47,166 nt of DNA from Paratrimastix pyriformis (Eukaryota > Preaxostyla > Paratrimastigidae), in NCBI GenBank assembly GCA_027972325.1, contig JAPMOS010000221.1, forward strand, positions 1-47,166, read 5' to 3'. The first letter of the stretch is position 1, and every line of letters begins with the position of its first letter. The position numbers and the translations under genes were made by a program. The notes under the pieces were generated by a model. It saw nothing but the letters and a program-made list of their open reading frames with translations. It made no database searches and was not told the origin of the DNA. Of this stretch, positions 40,425 through 47,166 are shown piece by piece.

Positions 40425-41097
40425 ATGTCAAGCAAGCAATCTGTTGAGTCTGATATGCCAGTTGTGATCATTCCGAATGATTTTGTAGTGAAGAAAGTGT
40501 CAATTGAAGCATTATCTGAATCATCCAGGAAGCAAGAGAAGACAATGAAGATGTGTCACATTGAACATAATGGTAGTAACCTATTAGTTCAGACGCCACA
40601 AATCGACTTAGGACCTTATGGAGTGAACTTTTACGAGAACACTAAAACCATCAGGTTACCAGTTGAGAATGTAGGCGATGACTTTAAGAAGATGATAGAC
40701 AAGCTCGAGAAGTACTGTCAAAACAATGTGGAAAGCATTGTGAATGGTACTTTGAAGAAGGCAAACCAGATGAATTTCAATACAAATCATTTGCCAAGAC
40801 GAGTGATAATGACAAGTTTCCGAGCTACTATAAAGTAGCAGTTGGATATGCAGATACACTGTATCCGAGTGTCTTCCGAAAAGATGAAGATGGTGAGGTA
40901 AAACAGGACACAACAATACAAACAAACGAGGATTTACGGAAAGCCGTCAATCCAGGAGCACAGTTAAAATGATAGTCCAACTTAAAGTATGGGTTGATGA
41001 TAAGCAGCATTATGGAATCTCAGCCTCATGCAAACAGCTACTTATAGTGAAAGAAGGGAAGAAGAAAGCAGACAATTCAAAGTCTCTTTTTGCTTAA
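40425..41097 (+). pseudogene. Unknown protein of the AT-rich element
   Basis: ATG at 40425 (MSSKQSVESDMPVVIIPNDF). The first ORF has a segment NLLVQTPQIDLGPYGVNFYE and a helical part; related coding sequence with a Lys-rich end (VKEGKKKADNSKSLFA) continues to a stop at 41095-41097. One break. The beta-rich look with a charged tail would suit a small nucleic-acid-binding protein, as several nucleocytoplasmic viruses have, but I do not recognise the family. Its stop overlaps the stop of the convergent fibre gene (TTAA at 41094-41097). Confidence 0.5.
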
Positions 41098-44055
41098 ATA
41101 TTGGTAGCTTGTCGTACATTGTTTATCTTCCATGTAGCCTTCAGTGTTGAGTCATCAGCGAGATAGAATGCCATTTTACCATTATCAATTGAAGAAGGTT
41201 GAGTAGTTTCGAACGTAACAGAAATCATCTGTCTGATTTCCGCTACAGCAGTTTTAAGTGTTTCTATTTGAGCTTTTAATGACATGTTTTCATCAGTGAG
41301 TGAATCACAATGTGCCTTTAGTTTTTTCATCTCATTGAGCATCATGAAAGGCAAACGATCTTGTCGAATACCTTCAACAGCGCCATCCTTGTAATATACT
41401 AAATCAGGACATACATCAACACATTCTTCAGCTATTAGACCATAGCATTTGACCTTTTTCTCATCAGCCTTGTAATTGAAATTGACGGGACGTAACTTAT
41501 ATAAATATGACGTATCAGCCATATCCATTACGTTTTCCTTGTATCGAATTGACATGTATTTTTCCAGTAGTATCGATGTACATTTGCAGAGAATCACCAG
41601 TTGATTGAGCAGTAGCTAATATGACAGGTGAAGTCACACGAGTCTTACCAAAGTTAATCACATTAGCCCCTCCAACATTAAAAACAACTCCAAAGTTAGC
41701 GTTATTTGCATTAAAGTATGAACTTGTAGTATCACCAGAAATGTTAATAAGATTATTATTCGATGAGATATTAGTGGTAGAGCCACTATTAGCAGCGAGA
41801 CTGAGCAGAAGTGGAAGTTACAGTAGTTGCGGTGATATTACCATTTGCATCACTATATAGATATCCGGAGGTGTTGTTAGGTAGTTTTAAGCCACCATTC
41901 AGTGTTGCCATGCCACGTAGCCAAAGATTACCACTGTTTGCATTGCATGAGAGGTTCATGACATTGTCACTATTTTCGAATATCATACCGCAGTTAGCAT
42001 TGTTATATGCACGAAGTCGAAGTGCTTGACCAGAGAAATCATTTCCAACGCATGCAGTTGAATTGTCAAATGAAGTGGTTGCAGACATGTAAGCGCCCCA
42101 GGCGTTATCAACAGTTCCATTGAAACCAATTCTAAGCCCGAGATTTGCGGAAGAAGCAGGTGAACTGATTTTAGGGCTTGCCAAATTTCCACCAGCCGTC
42201 AGCAGTCCACGAGTCCAGAAAGTACCAGTGTTAGCATTTGCAGAGAAGTTGCATACATTGTTTGAGTTTTCGAAGATTATTCCAGTTGAAGAACTGTCAT
42301 AGACACGGAATCGAATTGCATTGTTCATATCAAAGCCGGCGCATGCAGAACCAGTACCAGAGAAGTCAGCATTTGCACCAGAGCTTGCTTGATAAATGCC
42401 CCAGTTTGTGTTACCATAAGGATACATTGATATTTTGAGAGCCAGTGTTTGAGCCAATAAATGGACATTCAAATGGAAATGCAGTCTTAACTTTATTGGA
42501 ATATATAGAAAGCATGTCAGTTGCGCCAATAGTGAATGTATGATTTGGAGAAGTGTCATTAGCATTGTAATCACTATTGTATTTGATGTTGCCTTTTGAC
42601 TTAATAGTGAAGGTAGTGTTATCAGCATTTTCGAATGTGGTGTCAGTGGAATTTACTGTGAAGTTACCTATTTTGAGAAGTATTAAGAGGAATTATGTTG
42701 TCAACAGCTATTGGATTGTTTATGATTAAGTTGCCACCAGTAGTTGTTATTGAATTAGCCGTTACAGCGAGTGGAAAAGCACCAGTTACAACATATCCAG
42801 ATGAGTCAGTTCCGAGGATTGGAGCATCTGTTATTGTAGTCTTTAGAGTTCCAGTGCATAGAACAGCACCAGAAGTGATAGAATTGCATGAGATAGCAGC
42901 AGGAACACTCAATGTTGCACCAGTAGGAGCCACTTTATCAGCTACCACAGTAGCACAGTATATTTTGCTATTAGCATCACGTTGCACAATTGTTGAAGGC
43001 GCATTAGGAATAGATAAAGAGGCTATTTTTGCATCAGTCACAGCTCCATCAACGATATCAGTCGATATGATTTTAGATACAGCCAATTCACCAGTTGCAG
43101 TGGAATGAACTATATTAGCAGAAGCCATTGTAGGAATGATAATTTTCCAGCATCATTCACTTGGAACAATGTAGAGGCGCCATTGTTTGTAGTTACAGTG
43201 AAGTTTTGCCCGTTTCATTATTGTCATTATCAATATCAATGTTTACATTACCATTTGATTGAATGTCTAAGTTTCCAGAAGTCACTGATTTGACAGAGTT
43301 TGCTAATACAGTGTTTGCAGAGATTGTTTACTTTAGTGTCACCACTTGCATTTCTAAGAACAATAGTGGAGGCAGAACTTGCATCAGTAGCAGTTGTAGC
43401 AGAGTTAGCTATTTTTCCAGCGGTGCTAATAGTGTTAAGTTTAGAATCATTAATTGTGCCATCAGTAATATCTGAATTGATCAAAGTTGATGATGACATA
43501 TTTCCAGAGGCGTCACAATGAACCAATCCAGCGGTGGTAAAGAGGTGATTTGTGCATTAGTTGCGGTGATTTTCCAGAAGCCAGAAGAACATTATTAACT
43601 GAAGTGCCATTACCGGCAGACATTTCTGTGATGGTGTTGTATTTAGCAGTGGTTGATTCATTTGCAGCAGAATTCTTCCAGCATTGAGTGGAAGCATCAT
43701 AAAGTAGTATTTGTTTATCGACAAGTCCAGTTGACACATCCACATTAGACAGTTGTCCAATTGACATGTCAGGAATAGGAGCAGAAGGCAAAATGACATC
43801 ACTATTGAATTTGACAAGTCCATTAAACGTAGTTTCACCATTGACTGTATGAGTGCCGCCATTGATTGTAAGATTGTTTCCTAACACTGTTTCTCCATCA
43901 ATAGTTACATCTTTCTTTAATACAGCATCACATCTAAGTTCAAGAGGATTTTCGTTCTGAGTTTCGACAGCTACTCTATCGTAACCAAAAGTGTTAGCGA
44001 GAGATTCTGTCAGTAAAGATGACTTTCTTTTGTGGTTCCATCTATATAACCGCAA
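41094..44055 (-). pseudogene. Tail-fibre-like protein with C-terminal S74 (intramolecular chaperone) domain
   Basis: A long minus-strand gene (about 980 codons, N-terminus at 44055), now in five overlapping or adjacent ORFs, so about four breaks. Gly/Asn/Thr/Ser-rich repeats occur throughout (INGGTHTVNGETTFNGLV; GIIFENSNNVCNFSANANTG; GMIFENSDNVMNLSCNANSG), typical of beta-helical fibres. The last ORF (41597-41094) has LRPVNFNYKADEKKVKCYGL, IAEECVDVCPDLVYYKDGAV and a C-terminal coiled coil (MLNEMKKLKAHCDSLTDENM), the signature of Peptidase S74/endosialidase chaperone domains that trimerise fibres and then cleave themselves off. It implies a particle with host-binding fibres. Confidence 0.75.
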
Positions 44056-44105
44056 TAGAAAAATACAAAAACATGAAAAGATTAAGGTGTTGATTGACGA
44101 TAAGT

Positions 44106-44573
44106 TTATAGCTTAGAGAGGATGTAAGGACGAATCATGTCACCGCCAATTACAGAGCAAATTACACCTACATAACGATTGAGCAGACTCACATCAAGTT
44201 TTGAACCGAATGCAAAACGAAGAGCCAGATACACAGCCATTGACATGCCACCATCAACGAGAGCATTCTTTAGCATGGTTGAGTCGAATGATAATCCAGC
44301 CATCAGGTCTCTTCCATCGAGGAGATTTTGTAGAATAGGAGCCACAATTGTAAGTCCACCAGCTCCAGCCAGCCCGACATTTAGATAGTCAGCATAATCA
44401 CTCCGCAGTGACAGAGTTTTAGTGATAAGCCAATACAATGAGACACCACTGATTGATTTGATGGTGATGTCTTTTAGGTCGATTGCAGATTTAGTGTCAG
44501 AAGCCATGAATGATTCAATACTATTCATGGATAAAAAAATTAAGGACAAATAAGAATTAGGAGAAGAAGACAT
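44106..44573 (-). CDS. Small predicted membrane protein of the AT-rich element
   Basis: 155 residues, intact. The first ATG is at 44573; a later start MASDTKSAIDLKDI is equally possible. Hydrophobic segments include VGLAGAGGLTIVAPIL, GMSMAVYLALRFAFG and YVGVICSVIGGDMI, so about three membrane passes. It lies between the fibre gene and the acidic gene on the same strand, with small gaps, likely co-expressed. Family not recognised; virion membrane or holin-like roles are only possibilities. Confidence 0.6.
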   Translation of the reverse strand: MSSSPNSYLSLIFLSMNSIESFMASDTKSAIDLKDITIKSISGVSLYWLITKTLSLRSDYADYLNVGLAGAGGLTIVAPILQNLLDGRDLMAGLSFDSTMLKNALVDGGMSMAVYLALRFAFGSKLDVSLLNRYVGVICSVIGGDMIRPYILSKL

Positions 44574-44585
44574 ACTTAGTTGTGA

Positions 44586-45584
44586 TTAGAAGAAGACATC
44601 CGATTCCGATGTAGCCGAACGTGGTAATACAGTTTGCGACACGGGTGAGTTTTTTTGGACAGTGTCGAGGGTTTCTTTTGCTTTAACGACAACAGACTTA
44701 GCGGCTTTCATATTAGAACTGACTTGTCCGAGTAAGTTTCCACCGAGAATCATCATCAATTGATACTTAGGTTGCATCATCTTAGACTTTAATAAGCCTT
44801 CCATATCACCATTCTTAATCATTTCATCGAGGCATTTTTGAATCTCCTCTTGAGAACATTCCAATGAGTCACGATAACCATGAAGGTATTTAGGCATTAT
44901 CTTTTCAGTTATATCAGCAGTCTTAAGCAGCATTTCAGTTACATGTTTGCTACTGTGAAAGGATTCATCCATTTTTGCATCAACAACTTTAAAGAGGTCA
45001 ATTTTGAATTGCATCAGTTCATCATCAGACATTGCAGCGAAGAATGCCACATTGTATTTTTCTTGGTCCATACCGAGTTGATTAGTCAGTACGAGCATCT
45101 CATTGATGTCGTTTTCACGTTTGAGTGAAATCTTTGCCTTCTTAGGTTTCTTTGGAGGCTTAGGGAAATGAATTGCACGAGGTGCTCTTGGACGTGCTTT
45201 GAGTGCTTGTTTTGCTTGTTCCTGTTGTTGTTCGAATTCTTCTACAGCCTGTTGCATGAGTTTTTGTTCAGTTTCGACTTGTTCCTTTGTCTTAAACACA
45301 ATTTTACCATCAGGTATTTCATTGTGTAGTTGGTCTTTACGAAGAAGGAAGTCCATATTATCAATCAGTTCATCCGACGATTTTTCTTTAGGCTCTTCTT
45401 TAGACTCATCTTTTGAGTCATCATCAGACTCCTCAGTATCAGTATTTGATTCAACTGAGGCATCATCATTGACACTTTGAGAATCTTCACTCTTTTCATC
45501 ATCTCCATAAGGTATAGATATTTCACTCGATGAAGAGACAAAAGACTGTAAATCCTCATCAGATTCAGATACACTGTCAGACAT
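44586..45584 (-). CDS. Acidic coiled-coil-rich protein of the AT-rich element
   Basis: 332 residues, intact, ATG at 45584. Residues 1-75 are Ser/Asp/Glu-rich and presumably disordered. Then come a Gln/Glu coiled coil (EQKLMQQAVEEFEQQQEQAK), a Pro/Lys patch (HFPKPPKKPKKAKISLK), and a helical domain with GMDQEKYNVAFFAAMSDDEL and MMQPKYQLMMILGGNLLG. The general plan recalls uncharacterised structural or morphogenesis proteins of nucleocytoplasmic and Polinton-like viruses; this is an impression only. It is divergent from the ATPase gene. Confidence 0.6.
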   Translation of the reverse strand: MSDSVSESDEDLQSFVSSSSEISIPYGDDEKSEDSQSVNDDASVESNTDTEESDDDSKDESKEEPKEKSSDELIDNMDFLLRKDQLHNEIPDGKIVFKTKEQVETEQKLMQQAVEEFEQQQEQAKQALKARPRAPRAIHFPKPPKKPKKAKISLKRENDINEMLVLTNQLGMDQEKYNVAFFAAMSDDELMQFKIDLFKVVDAKMDESFHSSKHVTEMLLKTADITEKIMPKYLHGYRDSLECSQEEIQKCLDEMIKNGDMEGLLKSKMMQPKYQLMMILGGNLLGQVSSNMKAAKSVVVKAKETLDTVQKNSPVSQTVLPRSATSESDVFF

Positions 45585-45649
45585 ATTAGTTAACTAATAC
45601 AGTTCACACACAAAATATTTTTTCTATATAGATTATAGTTACAATTCAA
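45585..45649. promoter_or_regulatory. Divergent promoter region of the AT-rich element
   Basis: 65 bp between the acidic gene (minus) and the ATPase gene (plus), with an AT-only core TTTTTTCTATATAGATTATA and TAGTTAACTA near the minus-strand start. It must serve both genes. Confidence 0.45.
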
Positions 45650-46690
45650 AATGTCGTCTGACTCAGTTAAGGCAAGAATGGTGAAACCATTCATTCGAAT
45701 GTCCATAAGGATATGGACATTACAGTTTATAAGTGTCCTGAGTGTGGGAAAGAATATAAGAGTGAGAAGTGGCTTAAGAAGCATAAATGTGCTCCTCCAA
45801 GAGAAGAAAGAGAAGAAAGAAGGTAACTAAAGATAAGAAAGAAGAAATTGAAGAAGGCGGAAGTAGAAGAGCAGAAAGTTGAAGAAGATGAGCAAATTGA
45901 GCAGAAACAAGTTGTCTTTATTCCACCTGAAGTAAAAGAAGATGATGCAAGCATTGTCAAGGTAGGTAATGTCAAAATGCCTAAGTTCAGTTCATTAGAG
46001 ATTGTAGATAGGTTCAAAAACAAGAAAGAGCCTTTTATTTCACTACATTATGGTATGAAAGAGTGGTAAAACGACATCAGTTCTCTCCATTATAAAGCAG
46101 ATACGAAGTGAGATCGACAAGATCTACCTATTTACTGTCGCACAAGACAATAAAGACAGATATCAGAAAGAGTTAGGGAACATTCCAGATGACAGATGTT
46201 TTGGAGGCTTTGACGATGATGAGACACCATTATTTATTGAGAAGCTCATCAAGTTCCAAGAGACAAAAGGTAAAAGTCAGTCTTATTGATATTCGACGAT
46301 ATCTTAGATGGCAACAACAAGTTACACCAAAGTAATATTTTAGGCAGTCTGTTTTGCAATCACAGAAGATACAACATCTCAGTCATTCTCACAACACAAA
46401 TTCCAACAGGTATTTCACCAAGAACAAGGCAGAACACCAATTACTGTTTTGTCCATTACACCAAGAATGACTCAGTGAAAGACATGATTTATCATGATTA
46501 TATGTCGTGTATGAAGAAGGCAGATTTCTTAGAACTATTCGAGAAAGTGACAGCAGACCACAACATTTTGGTGATCAAGCCTTTGTTACATGACAATTAC
46601 CTTAACCTTTACAATGCCTATTGGGAGATGAGAGAAGGCTACAGAACCAAGGTAAAAATGGTTGAAGAACAAGTGTCGAGCAGCAAATAG
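45650..46690 (+). pseudogene. FtsK/HerA-like packaging ATPase (A32-type) with nearby C2H2-like finger
   Basis: A would-be genome-packaging motor. Several plus-strand frames carry, in order: a finger YKCPECGKEYKSEKWLKKHK (about 45730-45790), a Glu/Lys-rich spacer, a strand-helix segment ending in a P-loop-like GKTTSV (about 46066-46085), FTVAQDNKDRY, a Walker-B-like IFDDI (about 46287), and the block NISVILTTQIPTGI with CFVHYTKND typical of A32-like ATPases, ending at 46690. About three breaks. The ATPase is the most diagnostic virus-like gene here. If the finger belongs to the same protein, it would be an unusual fusion. Confidence 0.7.
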
Positions 46691-46750
46691 GTAAGATTTT
46701 TATAATTTGAGTATTTTTTTATCTTAGTATGATATTAATTATCACACTAT

Positions 46751-47166
46751 AGTAGTTATAAAAGGAGAGTTCTGAGACAAGCGATTTTCACACACAATTT
46801 TTCACGCTTGCGTTGTTATTTGAGGCAAAAATCGATTTCTTCAGAACAAAATCTTTTTTTCTCATTATTTTTTATTGAAAAGGAGCATTTTATTTTATCA
46901 GCTTTGAATGATTTAAGCATTAATTTTCTCGAGCTACAAACGTTATTTGAGGCAAAATCAGATTCTTCAGAGCAAAATCTTTTCTCAATGTTTTTAAGTA
47001 AAACGAGCATTTTATTTTAATCAGCTTTGACTGATTTAAGCATCAATTCATTCGAGCCACAAACGAAATTAGAGGCAAAAAGCGAATTCTCCATGCATTT
47101 TCAATTTTTTTTCCATTTTTTGTCCCAGAAATTATTTTGCCATTTTGTCCAAATCAAACAATTCAA
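46751..47166 (+). repeat. Terminal repeat of the AT-rich element, second copy (window ends inside or at its end)
   Basis: Same orientation as 39524-39943, start to start 7,227 bp. It begins AGTAGTTATAAAAGG directly after the ATPase gene's short 3' region. Direct, not inverted, orientation suggests a tandem unit rather than the far terminus of a single element. Confidence 0.9.

Larger units (their letters stand above)
39524..47166 (+). mobile_element. AT-rich virus-like element (Polinton-like/virophage-like), right end beyond window
   Basis: Base composition drops sharply from the flanking GC-rich DNA at 39524, where the DIRS-like RT is cut. The element starts AGTAGTTATAAAAGG; the AG start is like Polintons. 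Its gene set (packaging ATPase-like gene with P-loop, phage-type S74 fibre, membrane protein, acidic protein) points to a small dsDNA virus. I see no major capsid, protease, polymerase or integrase gene in the 7.2 kb. It is a fossil: the fibre, ATPase and first gene are each broken, about eight breaks in all, while the membrane and acidic genes look whole. The terminal repeats are about 96% alike, so it is probably not old. Confidence 0.7.

Noticed and set aside
39524-47166. The direct repeats of the AT-rich element as LTRs of a retrotransposon
   Set aside because: They do not start TG/end CA, no primer site, gag or RT lies between them, and the genes are those of a dsDNA virus-like element.

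Overview
The window looks like repeat-dense nuclear DNA of a microbial eukaryote (protist or alga); I cannot name the species. Two gene copies carry short (45-66 bp) spliceosomal-type introns, and the DNA holds LINEs, a PIF/Harbinger-like DNA transposon, a tyrosine-recombinase (DIRS/Ngaro-like) retroelement and an AT-rich virus-like element. Positions 1 to about 39,520 are GC-rich. From 39,524 to the end the DNA is strongly AT-rich and clearly of different origin. I see no ordinary housekeeping gene: nearly everything can be assigned to nested mobile elements. LAYOUT: (i) 1-13,792 is a head-to-tail array of one LINE family on the minus strand (copies L1, L2, L3a, L3b, L4 and the 3' part of L5). 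The LINE encodes one protein of about 1,150 aa with a reverse transcriptase, a CCHC finger and a PD-(D/E)XK (REL) endonuclease, and each copy ends in a (GA)n/(CT)n tail. L1 is interrupted by a 1.46-kb protein-coding retroposon (A1, 10-bp target duplication) and by a 5'-truncated, different LINE with RNase H, CCHC and REL domains (5-bp target duplication). (ii) 13,793-26,687 is a 12.9-kb element (E1) with TGTT...AACA ends and a 5-bp target duplication TGAGG, inserted in LINE copy L5. E1 encodes a retroviral-type integrase, an unknown protein B, a Pro/Gln-rich protein C and, divergently, an intron-containing protein D that joins a ParB-like N-terminal domain to a C-terminal DNA methyltransferase of permuted motif order. 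Between the divergent C and D genes lies an array of 143-bp repeats centred on a 16-bp palindrome; a 2.27-kb Harbinger-like transposon sits inside that array. (iii) 26,688-29,055 is the rest of L5. (iv) 29,056 begins a second, inverted and diverged relative of E1 (E2), holding two B copies, a second retroposon A2 and a second D gene (D2); its far end is not in the window. (v) About 36,190-39,523 is a DIRS/Ngaro-like retroelement (RT, RNase H, tyrosine recombinase). (vi) 39,524-47,166 is the AT-rich virus-like element, apparently inserted in the DIRS-like element. It has a 420-bp terminal repeat that recurs in direct orientation 7,227 bp later, an S74-type fibre gene, a membrane protein, an acidic protein and a packaging-ATPase-like gene. 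HOW IT FITS: the strongest candidate for an undescribed system is E1/E2, an integrase-mobilised DNA element with no reverse transcriptase or capsid gene in view, carrying a ParB-methyltransferase beside an array of palindromic repeats. Second are the unusual 5' splice sites of the D genes (GTCTG or close variants at all 15 inferred introns, not GTAAG/GTGAG). Third is the small A retroposon, with fixed 5' ends, a co-varying UUCG hairpin and a microsatellite tail. Many frameshifts lie at homopolymer runs, so some apparent decay may be sequencing error.
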